Shown here in pieces: positions 1 through 6,322 of a DNA stretch of 7,010 nucleotides. The translations under genes and the position numbers were made by a program. A model generated the notes under the pieces. The model had not been told where the DNA came from. It searched no databases and saw only the letters and a program-made list of their open reading frames with translations. This stretch comes from Melioribacteraceae bacterium (GTDB lineage Bacteria; Bacteroidota; Ignavibacteria; Ignavibacteriales; Melioribacteraceae): the NCBI GenBank assembly GCA_027036655.1, contig JALWEC010000462.1, forward strand, positions 1 to 7,010, given 5' to 3'. How positions within the stretch are numbered: position 1 is the first letter of the stretch; every line of letters starts with the position of its first letter.

Positions 1-2641
1 TTCCGTGCAATCCGGGAGGCGCCTTTTTAGATGCGTCCTTCACGTCGCCCGCTTTATCGCCGAAAATCGCTTTCAGCAGTTTTTCTTCGGGAGTAGGATC
101 GCTTTCCCCTTTCGGCGTAATTTTACCAACAAGAATATCTCCTTCGTTGATAAGCGCGCCTTCCCGCACAATTCCGTTTTCATCCAAATTACGGGTAGTT
201 TCTTCGCTTACATTCGGAATATCCCTTGTAAGTTCTTCCTGTCCCCGTTTTGTTTCGCGAACCTGAAGTTCGAATTCTTCAATATGAATCGAAGTAAAGG
301 TATCGTTTTGAACAAGTCTTTCACTAATAATAATAGCGTCTTCAAAGTTATATCCGCGCCACGGCATAAATGCGACAAAAACGTTTTTTCCGAGAGCCAG
401 CTCTCCGTTTTCCATTGCATGACCGTCGGCTAAAACATCTCCTTTTTTAACCTTCTGACCGACTTTAACAACCGGTTTCTGGTTCAAGCAGGTTTCCTGG
501 TTTGTTCCGGAAAACTTAATCAGACGGTAATCGACAGTTCTGTATTCGTCAAAAGTTGTTAACGCTTCTTCGCTGTCGGGATCTATATCGTATTTTACTG
601 TAATTTTCTTTGCGTCAACATATTCAACAACGCCTTTTCCTTCGGAAAGGATTAAGGAGCGTGAATCGTGAGCCAATTTATATTCCATTCCGGTTCCGAC
701 AATCGGCGCTTCCGGTTTCAGAAGCGGAACAGCTTGGCGCTGCATGTTGGAACCCATTAACGCGCGGTTGGCGTCGTCATGATCAAGGAAAGGAATTAAC
801 GATGCGCCGGCGCTTATAATCTGAGCGGGAGCGACATCCATATAGTTTATCTCTTCGGGATGAACGACCGGAAATTCGCCTTTATAACGGCATTTAACTC
901 TTTCGTTCAGAAATTCCCCTTTTTCGTTAATCGGCGCGTTTGCCTGAGCGATAATAAACTGATCTTCCTCGTCGGCGCTCAGGTATTCGACCTTTTTCGT
1001 AACTTTGCCGTTTATAACCTTGCGGTAGGGCGTTTCGATAAATCCGTAATCGTTTACTCTCGCGTAAATTGTCAATGAAGAAATTAGTCCGATGTTCGGA
1101 CCTTCGGGAGTTTCAATCGGACAAAGGCGACCGTAATGCGTATGGTGAACGTCGCGGACTTCAAATCCGGCTCTTTCACGCGTCAAACCGCCCGGTCCTA
1201 AAGCGGAGATTCTTCTTTTGTGAGTAAGTTCCGATAGCGGATTGGTCTGATCCATAAATTGGGAAAGCTGGTTTGTACCGAAAAACGCATTGATAACGCT
1301 GCTTATTGTTCTTGCGTTTACCAAATCCTGCGGCTGCATATTTTCGGCGTCGCGGATGTTCATTCTTTCGCGAATGGTTCTCGCCATGCGCGCCATCCCG
1401 ACATTGTACTGCTGCATCAGTTGCTCGCCTACCGTGCGGATTCTTCTGTTTCCCAAGTGGTCAATATCGTCAACGGGAATATTTCCTTTTTTAAGCTCGA
1501 TAATTTTCTTCATTATCGCAATAATATCCTCAATCGTTAAGATTGTGGTATCAAGCGAAATATTGAGTCCGAGTTTATCGTTCATTCTGAAACGACCTAC
1601 TTCACCCAGATCATATCGTTTTTCATTAAAGAATAATTTATCGATTAAACCTTGCGCCGTTTCAATATCGGGCGCTTCGCCTGTTCTCAACTGACGATAA
1701 ATGGCAAAAAGAGCTTCTTCCTTCGTCTGAGCAGGATCTTTCTTTAATGTGTTCAGTATTAAATCTTGTTCATATGAGGTAGGAGTTGTAATTAATTTTA
1801 CTTTCTCAACCGTGGAAGCTTTAATGTTATCGATAATTTCTTCGGTAAGTTCTTCGTTTTTCGAAACATAAATTTCACCGGTGTTAACATCGATAACATC
1901 TTCGAGAGCGGGCATACCTACATGCTCGCCGTAATTTAAATCTTTACTTTTAACTTCAACGGATTGTTGGAAAATATTAAGAATTTCTTCGTCGCTTATA
2001 TATCCCAAAGCTCTCAGCAGTGTCGTCGCCGGAAATTTTTTCCTTCTGTCGATATAAACATACATGATATGATGAATATCAGTTGCAAACTCAACCCACG
2101 AACCGCGGAAAGGAATAATGCGAGCGGAATAGATTGGCGTTCCGTTCGGATGAACGGTCTGCGAGAATGCAACTCCCGGGGAACGGTGCAGCTGGCTAAC
2201 GATAACGCGCTCAGCGCCGTTAATAATAAACGTTCCTCTGTCAGTCATAAAGGGAAGATTACCGAGGTAAACTTCCTGCTCAATACTGTTGATGTATTCT
2301 TCGGTTTCATCATCCCGCGTTGAAAGACGCAATTTCGCTTTCACGGGAGCGTTATATGTTAAGCCGCGTTCTTCGCATTCGTCCTGCGAAAAGCGTGGTT
2401 TTTCAACATTGTAACTGATAAAATCTAATCTGTAAAACTCTTTATTGTCAAAAATCGGGAAATTAGCCAAAAATACCGACTGCAATCCTTTGTTTTCACG
2501 TTCTTCGGGTTTAACTCTCATTTGAGCGAAATCCTCAAATGACTGGAGTTGTACATCCAACAAATCAGGCATATCTAAGACAGGAGCAATGGTCGAGAAG
2601 GTAATTCTTTTATTTTTGGGATTTATTTTAATGTTGTCCAA
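1..2641 (-). CDS. rpoB: RNA polymerase beta subunit, N-terminal ~880 residues (3' end outside window)
   Basis: Beta subunit of core RNA polymerase; it forms half of the catalytic cleft and the rifampicin pocket. The frame is open from 2641 to the left edge, 880 codons. Family members in this group run to well over 1200 residues, so roughly the last third is missing. Recognisable parts include the N-terminal motif LLDVQLQSFEDF, the protrusion and lobe, and the rifampicin region (QLSQFMDQTNPLSE, Q at about residue 458, equal to E. coli Q510, followed by THKRRISALGPGGL). Further on are DHDDANRALMGSNMQRQAVP and the catalytic-site segment FMPWRGYNFEDA (E767/D768, equal to E. coli E813/D814). The start is TTG at 2641: GGAGG lies six bases upstream, an in-frame TAA lies at 2666-2668, and the first in-frame ATG would cut into the conserved N-terminus. 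A 110-base spacer containing a stem-loop separates it from rplL. Identification is certain; the start is very likely. Confidence 0.98.
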   Translation of the reverse strand, partial: MDNIKINPKNKRITFSTIAPVLDMPDLLDVQLQSFEDFAQMRVKPEERENKGLQSVFLANFPIFDNKEFYRLDFISYNVEKPRFSQDECEERGLTYNAPVKAKLRLSTRDDETEEYINSIEQEVYLGNLPFMTDRGTFIINGAERVIVSQLHRSPGVAFSQTVHPNGTPIYSARIIPFRGSWVEFATDIHHIMYVYIDRRKKFPATTLLRALGYISDEEILNIFQQSVEVKSKDLNYGEHVGMPALEDVIDVNTGEIYVSKNEELTEEIIDNIKASTVEKVKLITTPTSYEQDLILNTLKKDPAQTKEEALFAIYRQLRTGEAPDIETAQGLIDKLFFNEKRYDLGEVGRFRMNDKLGLNISLDTTILTIEDIIAIMKKIIELKKGNIPVDDIDHLGNRRIRTVGEQLMQQYNVGMARMARTIRERMNIRDAENMQPQDLVNARTISSVINAFFGTNQLSQFMDQTNPLSELTHKRRISALGPGGLTRERAGFEVRDVHHTHYGRLCPIETPEGPNIGLISSLTIYARVNDYGFIETPYRKVINGKVTKKVEYLSADEEDQFIIAQANAPINEKGEFLNERVKCRYKGEFPVVHPEEINYMDVAPAQIISAGASLIPFLDHDDANRALMGSNMQRQAVPLLKPEAPIVGTGMEYKLAHDSRSLILSEGKGVVEYVDAKKITVKYDIDPDSEEALTTFDEYRTVDYRLIKFSGTNQETCLNQKPVVKVGQKVKKGDVLADGHAMENGELALGKNVFVAFMPWRGYNFEDAIIISERLVQNDTFTSIHIEEFELQVRETKRGQEELTRDIPNVSEETTRNLDENGIVREGALINEGDILVGKITPKGESDPTPEEKLLKAIFGDKAGDVKDASKKAPPGLHG

Positions 2642-2674
2642 TCCTAACCTCCAAATAAAAATAGATTATGCTTT

Positions 2675-2718
2675 AAAAAAAATATACAGCGATAGGACGG
2701 ATTACTCCATCCTATCAC
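2675..2718 (-). terminator. rplL-rpoB intergenic stem-loop (attenuator or processing site)
   Basis: On the minus-strand transcript, arms 2706-2718 and 2689-2701 form a 13-bp stem with two G-U pairs, closed by a four-base GUAA loop (GNRA type, 2702-2705). After a six-base gap comes a run of eight U (2682-2675). On the plus strand both G-U positions become C/A mismatches, so the fold favours the gene-bearing strand, although six T also follow the hairpin on the plus side (2719-2724). Many bacteria place a partial terminator or an RNase III site between rplL and rpoB, which lowers rpoBC expression relative to L7/L12. The gap before the U run makes a leaky attenuator or processing site more likely than a full terminator. 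Confidence 0.6.
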
Positions 2719-2751
2719 TTTTTTAAATGTTATTCGTAATTATAATCAAGC

Positions 2752-3132
2752 TTATTTAAGCTCGACAGTTGCTCCGGCTTCTTCCAAATCAGCTTTAATT
2801 TTTTCAGCTTCTTCTTTTGAAACGCCTTCTTTAACGGCTTTTGGAGCCGAATCAACTAATTCCTTAGCTTCTTTCAATCCCAAACCGGTGTGCGCTCTTA
2901 CAACTTTAATAACGTTGATTTTCTTGTCGCCGATTCCGGCTAAAACAACGTCAAATTCAGTTTTTTCTTCAGCTGCCGGTGCGTCTCCGCCCGCTGCTGC
3001 TCCGCCTGCCATTACTACAGGGGCTGCTGCTGTTACGCCAAATTCTTCTTCCAAAGCTGTTTTTAATTCAGCGGCTTCAACTAATGTTAAACCTTTAATT
3101 TGTTCAACGATTTCTGCAATCTTATCGGACAT
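2752..3132 (-). CDS. rplL: Large ribosomal subunit protein L7/L12
   Basis: Stalk protein of the 50S subunit, present in several copies; it recruits and stimulates translational GTPases. The 126 residues match the usual length. The N-terminal dimerisation and L10-binding domain spans about 1-33. A flexible Ala/Gly/Pro-rich hinge follows at about 34-56 ([18 protein letters not shown]). The globular C-terminal domain contains TEFDVVL and the conserved factor-binding helix [20 protein letters not shown] (about 73-92). The ATG has a strong AAGGAG nine bases upstream. It lies 39 bases after rplJ, whose product it binds as the L10-(L12)n complex. Downstream is the stem-loop before rpoB. Identification is certain. 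Confidence 0.98.
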   Translation of the reverse strand: MSDKIAEIVEQIKGLTLVEAAELKTALEEEFGVTAAAPVVMAGGAAAGGDAPAAEEKTEFDVVLAGIGDKKINVIKVVRAHTGLGLKEAKELVDSAPKAVKEGVSKEEAEKIKADLEEAGATVELK

Positions 3133-3171
3133 TTTTATATTCTCCTTGTTTTAAATATCTTTATTAAAAAT

Positions 3172-3693
3172 TTATGCGGCTTCTTTTTTACTTATTTGAT
3201 CAACTACGCTTACCAAATCTCTCATTACGGCATTTATTGCGCCGACAATACCGGTAGCGGGTTGCGCTATGCTGCCGACGATGCTAGCCATAATTTCATC
3301 TTTTGTAGGCATGGACGCCAGAACATCCAGCTTATCGCTTGAGTAGAAAGTAGAATCAATGTAAGCGCCTTTCAGAGCAAATGTTTTTTTCTCGTCAAAG
3401 TACTTTTTAATGATTTTCGCCGGAGCTACAAAGTTTTCTCCGGTAAAAGCAAATCCGGTCATTCCAACCAGAATATCATTAAATTCATCGTAACCGCCGA
3501 TTTCTTCAATCGCTTTTTTAGCCAAAGTATTCTTAAATACTTTGTAGGTTACTTCTTCCTTTCTGAACTCACGACGCAATTCGCTGATGTCCGCCACATC
3601 AATACCGTGGTAATCAACCAAATAGACCGCCTGGGAGTTCTCGAACAACTCCTTGATTTCTGCAATTTGTTCTGCTTTTTCGGTTCTATTCAT
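3172..3693 (-). CDS. rplJ: Large ribosomal subunit protein L10
   Basis: Base of the ribosomal stalk: it binds 23S rRNA near the L11 site and carries the L7/L12 dimers on its C-terminal helix. It has 173 residues, the normal length. The N-terminal RNA-binding domain shows VYLVDYHGIDVADISELRRE (about 23-42), then TYKVFKNTLAKKA and FVAPAKIIKKYF. The C-terminal helical segment (GAINAVMRDLVSVVDQISKK) is the expected L12-docking helix. The ATG is preceded by a modest AGGTG. The 67-base leader (3694-3760) is the longest gap among the r-protein genes before rplL. Autogenous control by L10-L12 acts on this leader in well-studied bacteria, but I could not identify a convincing binding fold here. Confidence 0.98.
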   Translation of the reverse strand: MNRTEKAEQIAEIKELFENSQAVYLVDYHGIDVADISELRREFRKEEVTYKVFKNTLAKKAIEEIGGYDEFNDILVGMTGFAFTGENFVAPAKIIKKYFDEKKTFALKGAYIDSTFYSSDKLDVLASMPTKDEIMASIVGSIAQPATGIVGAINAVMRDLVSVVDQISKKEAA

Positions 3694-3760
3694 TTTGCAC
3701 CTAAGTTAAATTTCTTATTAGTTTTTTTAGAAGCATATATGTGTAAATGAGTGCGTAATC

Positions 3761-4462
3761 TTATTTAGTCAGCGATAAAGCTTCGTCTTTGTTTATCTTA
3801 AGTCCGGGACCCATTGTGCTTGCCAAGTAAAGGGACTTAACATATTGTCCTTTTGCCGAAGCGGGACGCAATCTGATAATCGTTTTTAAGAAAGACGCTA
3901 CGTTTTCAACCAACTTGTCAGTCTCAAAGTTTAACTTTCCTAACGAAGTATGAACGATTCCGGTTTTGTCAACGCGGAACTCAATTTTACCTGCCTTAAC
4001 TTCTTTGATTGCTTTTGCAACGTCCATTGTTACCGTCCCGACTTTCGGATTCGGCATCAAACCGCGAGGTCCGAGAATACGACCTAGCTTACCGACTTCA
4101 GCCATAGTATCCGGCGTTGCAATTATTACGTCAACATCAGTCCAACCTTCTTTAACTTTTTCAACGTATTCTTCAAGTCCCGCATAATCGGCGCCTGCTT
4201 CCAAAGCTTCTTTGGCTTTTTCCGGTTTTGCAAAGACTAAAACGCGAACTGTTTTACCGGTTCCGTGAGGCAGAATTACCGTGCCGCGAACCATCTGGTC
4301 TGCATGTCGGGGGTCAACGCCGAGTCTGATGTCGCAATCCAAGGATTCGACAAACTTTACGCTCGAAACTTCTTTAAGCAAATCAATCGCTTCGGATAGA
4401 GAATACTCTTTCTTCAGATCGACTTTTTCTTTTATCGCTTTAACTCTTTTGGAAACTTTCAT
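3761..4462 (-). CDS. rplA: Large ribosomal subunit protein L1
   Basis: Protein of the mobile L1 stalk on 23S rRNA, which moves deacylated tRNA out of the E site; in many bacteria it also represses its own L11-L1 mRNA. It has 233 residues, the normal length. Domain I is built from both ends: N-terminal [17 protein letters not shown] with [13 protein letters not shown], and the C-terminal third. The inserted domain II spans about 70-160 and holds the family signature [19 protein letters not shown] (about 127-145). The ATG at 4462 is bounded by an in-frame TAG two codons upstream. The only Shine-Dalgarno-like AGG sits just two bases before the ATG, so initiation may depend on coupling to rplK, which ends 37 bases upstream. 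Confidence 0.98.
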   Translation of the reverse strand: MKVSKRVKAIKEKVDLKKEYSLSEAIDLLKEVSSVKFVESLDCDIRLGVDPRHADQMVRGTVILPHGTGKTVRVLVFAKPEKAKEALEAGADYAGLEEYVEKVKEGWTDVDVIIATPDTMAEVGKLGRILGPRGLMPNPKVGTVTMDVAKAIKEVKAGKIEFRVDKTGIVHTSLGKLNFETDKLVENVASFLKTIIRLRPASAKGQYVKSLYLASTMGPGLKINKDEALSLTK

Positions 4463-4499
4463 ATCCTATACCAACAAATTTTTTAATTAATCTTTTCTC

Positions 4500-4925
4500 T
4501 TAATCTTGAACCTTAACACCCATGCTGCGTGCCGTTCCGGCAATCATATTGATTGCGTTGTCAATGTCGTTTGCATTCAAATCCGGCATTTTCGCTTCTG
4601 CAATTTCCTGAAGCTGCGCTCTTGTGATTGTACCAACTTTGGTCTTATTCGGTTCGCCCGAGCCTTTATCCAATTTAATCGCTTTCTTTATTAAAACAGC
4701 TGCAGGAGGAGTTTTAGTAATAAATGTAAATGATTTATCAGCATATACCGTAATTACTACAGGAATAATTAATCCCGCCTTATCGGCTGTTTTAGCATTG
4801 AATTGCTTACAAAATTCCATAATGTTAACGCCGCGCTGACCAAGAGCAGGTCCGACCGGAGGCGAAGGATTAGCTTGTCCCGCAGGAATTTGTAATTTGA
4901 TGTAACCAGAAATTTTCTTTGCCAT
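4500..4925 (-). CDS. rplK: Large ribosomal subunit protein L11
   Basis: Binds the GTPase-associated centre of 23S rRNA at the stalk base and is the site of thiostrepton action and of the RelA stringent signal. It has 141 residues, the standard length. The N-terminal domain contains [20 protein letters not shown] with the conserved prolines at 22, 23 and 26 that face the thiostrepton site, then [15 protein letters not shown]. The C-terminal rRNA-binding domain contains [20 protein letters not shown] and ends in [11 protein letters not shown]. The ATG has AGG seven bases upstream. It lies 21 bases after nusG and 37 bases before rplA, consistent with one transcript. The spacer before the gene is too short for an evident L1-binding leader. 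Confidence 0.98.
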   Translation of the reverse strand: MAKKISGYIKLQIPAGQANPSPPVGPALGQRGVNIMEFCKQFNAKTADKAGLIIPVVITVYADKSFTFITKTPPAAVLIKKAIKLDKGSGEPNKTKVGTITRAQLQEIAEAKMPDLNANDIDNAINMIAGTARSMGVKVQD

Positions 4926-4946
4926 AACTAAACCTATTTTTTAAAT

Positions 4947-5492
4947 TTATTTTTCTAATTCTGCTTGTATAAAATCCAATTCTACCGGAGTTTTCCGTCC
5001 GAAGATTGAAACCATAACTTTCATTTTCATCTTCTCTTCGTTCACTTCTTCAATATAGCCGGAGAAGTTATTGAAAGGTCCATCGATTATTTTAACGTAG
5101 TCGCCGGTTCTGAACATTGTTTCCGTTCTCTCAACATCCTGATCTTTGGTGATTTTCCCGATAATTCTTTTAACTTCGTCGGGCATCAACGGAATCGGTT
5201 TGTTTTTGGTGCCCAAAAATCCCATTACCGACTGTGTATTCGAGATAACGTCGTAAACTTTTGTATCCATTATTGCGTGCAGCAAAATATAACCCGGGAA
5301 AAAGTTTTTGGTTTTAGTCCTTTTTTTACCATCCTTAACTTCAAAAACCTTTTCTGTCGGAACAAGAACCTCGATTATTCTCTCACGCAGCGATTCGTCG
5401 TCTTCAATAGCCATTTCAATAAGGTTCTTAACCTTATTTTCATGACCTGAAAATGTGCGAACCACATACCATTTAGCCGCTGAATTTTCCAA
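4947..5492 (-). CDS. nusG: Transcription termination/antitermination factor NusG
   Basis: Universal elongation factor: its NGN domain binds the beta' clamp helices and its KOW domain contacts Rho or ribosomal protein S10. It has 181 residues, the normal length. The NGN domain starts at KWYVVRTFSGHENKV (about 7-21) and includes FFPGYILL (about 64-71) and VMGFLGTKNKPIPL. A linker leads to the KOW domain at about 128-160 (FRTGDYVKIIDGPFNNFSGY). The start is TTG at 5492, directly after the secE stop TAA and in the same frame. AAGGGG inside the secE end lies ten bases upstream, and the next Met (residue 27) would delete the first NGN strand. This zero spacing implies translational coupling with secE. 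Confidence 0.97.
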   Translation of the reverse strand: MENSAAKWYVVRTFSGHENKVKNLIEMAIEDDESLRERIIEVLVPTEKVFEVKDGKKRTKTKNFFPGYILLHAIMDTKVYDVISNTQSVMGFLGTKNKPIPLMPDEVKRIIGKITKDQDVERTETMFRTGDYVKIIDGPFNNFSGYIEEVNEEKMKMKVMVSIFGRKTPVELDFIQAELEK

Positions 5493-5675
5493 TTAGAATA
5501 TTCCCCTTATCATTTGAACCAGCGCTATATCAACAAGGTAAGTGAATAAAGCAAAAAGTAAACTTACTACAATAACAACGTTAGTTGATTCAATCAACTC
5601 GTCTTTTGTAGGCCAGGTTACCTTTTTCATTTCCTTTACTACATCGTTAAAAAAATCGATAATCTTCTGTTTCAT
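5493..5675 (-). CDS. secE: Preprotein translocase subunit SecE (single-TM form)
   Basis: Small membrane subunit that clamps the SecY channel in the Sec translocon. It has 60 residues, the minimal form found in most bacteria, as opposed to the three-helix form of E. coli. Residues 1-28 form the amphipathic cytosolic helix with the family motif VVKEMKKVTWPTKDEL (about 12-27). One hydrophobic helix follows at about 32-55 (VVIVVSLLFALFTYLVDIAL). The ATG has AAGG seven bases upstream. It starts 22 bases after tRNA-Trp and its TAA abuts the nusG TTG. The secE-nusG pairing is conserved across bacteria. Identification is certain. Confidence 0.97.
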   Translation of the reverse strand: MKQKIIDFFNDVVKEMKKVTWPTKDELIESTNVVIVVSLLFALFTYLVDIALVQMIRGIF

Positions 5676-5697
5676 CGTTTAACCTTTTTTATGCTTG

Positions 5698-5770
<73 letters not shown>

Positions 5771-5779
5771 ATTAAAAAT

Positions 5780-5947
5780 TTATTTAGTTTCCTTAAAAAC
5801 TACATGCTTTCTTACAACGGGATCATATTTCTTATACTCGACTCTTCCCGGATGATTTCTTTTGTTCTTAGTCGTAGTATATCTGTAGCCCGTTCCGGCT
5901 GTGCTTTCCAAAATTATTCTTATTCTTGCGTTTTTTGCTTTTGCCAT
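5780..5947 (-). CDS. rpmG: Large ribosomal subunit protein L33 (zinc-free type)
   Basis: Small 50S protein near the E site. It is 55 residues, too short for many ORF cut-offs: [20 protein letters not shown], then [20 protein letters not shown], then [15 protein letters not shown]. The motifs [22 protein letters not shown] identify L33. All four zinc-ribbon cysteines of the C+ form are absent, so this is the C- (zinc-independent) type. The ATG has GGAG eight bases upstream. It is enclosed by tRNA-Thr (52 bases upstream) and tRNA-Trp (nine bases downstream). The order rpmG-tRNA-Trp-secE-nusG recurs in many bacteria. Whether another L33 copy exists elsewhere cannot be seen. Confidence 0.96.
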   Translation of the reverse strand: MAKAKNARIRIILESTAGTGYRYTTTKNKRNHPGRVEYKKYDPVVRKHVVFKETK

Positions 5948-5980
5948 TTTTAAATCTCCAAAACTTTATTTTTCCGAGCG

Positions 5981-5998
5981 TAAGGCTCATTTGCCTTA
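5981..5998 (-). repeat. Small inverted repeat just after tRNA-Thr
   Basis: TAAGGC and GCCTTA form a perfect 6-bp stem with a six-base loop, starting two bases after the 3' end of tRNA-Thr. No T run follows on either strand, so it does not look like an intrinsic terminator. It could protect or mark the 3' end during tRNA processing, or influence the rpmG leader, but a stem this short can arise by chance. Confidence 0.35.
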
Positions 5999-5999
5999 G

Positions 6000-6072
6000 A
6001 GCTGACGACCGGACTTGAACCGGTGACCTCATCCTTACCAAGGATGTGCTCTACCGACTGAGCTACGTCAGC
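6000..6072 (-). tRNA. trnT: tRNA-Thr (anticodon GGT)
   Basis: A complete 73-nt cloverleaf. The acceptor stem GCTGACG/CGTCAGC is perfect, the D-stem is GCTC/GAGC, and the anticodon stem CATCC/GGATG encloses TTGGTAA (anticodon GGT). The T-arm is ACCGG-TTCAAGT-CCGGT and the discriminator is T. No CCA is encoded. The U run of the terminator behind tRNA-Gly ends only two bases before its first base, so there is almost no room for a separate promoter between the two. Confidence 0.98.
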
Positions 6073-6074
6073 AT

Positions 6075-6112
6075 AAAAAAATAAGAGTGAAAGTGAAATT
6101 ACTTTCACTCTT
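6075..6112 (-). terminator. Intrinsic terminator between tRNA-Gly and tRNA-Thr
   Basis: On the minus strand, AAGAGTGAAAGT and ACTTTCACTCTT form a perfect 12-bp stem (arms 6101-6112 and 6083-6094) with a six-base loop. One A and then seven consecutive T (6081-6075) follow. This is the classic Rho-independent layout, although the stem is only moderately GC-rich. On the plus strand no T run follows the hairpin, so the direction is clear. It sits 24 bases behind tRNA-Gly and directly in front of tRNA-Thr, inside a cluster normally thought of as one unit, so it acts either as an operon boundary or as a leaky attenuator. Confidence 0.8.
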
Positions 6113-6136
6113 GCTAATACAAATAGGGGAAAGTTG

Positions 6137-6210
6137 AGCGGGAGACGGGACTCGAACCCGCGACCAACAGCTTGGAAGGCTGTGACTCTAGCCAACTGAG
6201 TTACTCCCGC
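6137..6210 (-). tRNA. trnG: tRNA-Gly (anticodon TCC)
   Basis: A complete 74-nt cloverleaf. The acceptor stem GCGGGAG/CTCCCGC is perfect, the D-stem is ACTC/GAGT, and the anticodon stem ACAGC/GCTGT encloses CTTCCAA (anticodon TCC). The T-arm is GCGGG-TTCGAGT-CCCGT with one G-U closing pair, and the discriminator is T. No CCA is encoded. A strong terminator follows 24 bases downstream, and a 112-base spacer separates it from tRNA-Tyr. Confidence 0.98.
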
Positions 6211-6217
6211 GTGTAAA

Positions 6218-6252
6218 TAGCGTAAATTAACTTTTACCCGGTATTAGCGTAA
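6218..6252. repeat. Short direct repeat between tRNA-Gly and tRNA-Tyr
   Basis: TAGCGTAA occurs at 6218-6225 and 6245-6252, and TAACTTTT occurs at 6228-6235 and 6250-6257, so the same two blocks recur in order with slightly different spacing. It may be a small local duplication or paired binding sites. The role is unknown and chance is possible in AT-rich DNA. Confidence 0.4.
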
Positions 6253-6290
6253 CTTTTTGCGACTGAGAAATAGAGAAAGTCGTAAAGTTA
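6250..6290. repeat. Interrupted inverted repeat in the tRNA-Tyr/tRNA-Gly spacer
   Basis: The outer arms TAACTTT (6250-6256) and AAAGTTA (6284-6290) are perfectly complementary. So are the inner arms CGACT (6260-6264) and AGTCG (6278-6282). An unequal internal loop (three bases against one) separates the two pairings, and the loop is a purine-rich 13 bases. No T run follows immediately on the minus strand. A weak promoter-like pair, TTGAAT (6292-6297) and TCTATT (6269-6274) with 17-base spacing on the minus strand, overlaps it. It may be a processing structure or a protein site; the function is unknown. Confidence 0.45.
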
Positions 6291-6298
6291 AATTCAAT

Positions 6299-6318
6299 AA
6301 AAAAGAACTCAAAAGTTC
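6299..6318 (-). terminator. Short terminator-like hairpin after tRNA-Tyr
   Basis: GAACT-TTTG-AGTTC forms a 5-bp stem with a four-base loop on the minus strand (6318-6305), starting four bases after the tRNA 3' end and followed at once by six T (6304-6299). The layout fits an intrinsic terminator, but the stem is short and AT-rich, so it is probably weak or serves mainly in 3'-end processing. Confidence 0.45.
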
Positions 6319-6322
6319 ATTG

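Noticed and set aside
5..2323. Several plus-strand open frames of 60-142 codons opposite rpoB
   Set aside because: They mirror codon structure of the conserved rpoB frame, lack ribosome sites and show no family resemblance.
2739..2755. TATAAT at 2739-2744 (minus strand) just after rplL, as an rpoB promoter, plus a small AGCTT hairpin around the rplL stop
   Set aside because: No acceptable -35 box lies at the right distance, and a TATAAT match is expected by chance in AT-rich DNA.
3694..3760. L10-L12 autoregulatory leader before rplJ
   Set aside because: The location fits known biology, but I could not find a convincing stem or kink-turn, so it is not listed as a feature.
2888..4839. Plus-strand open frames opposite rplL, rplJ, rplA and rplK
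   Set aside because: These are antisense shadows of unmistakable ribosomal protein genes; the Ala/Pro-rich one simply mirrors the L7/L12 hinge.
5950..6195. 81-residue minus-strand open frame with GRGFESRLP and VAQSVEH-like words
   Set aside because: It runs through tRNA-Gly, the terminator and tRNA-Thr; these words are the familiar false translation of tRNA genes.
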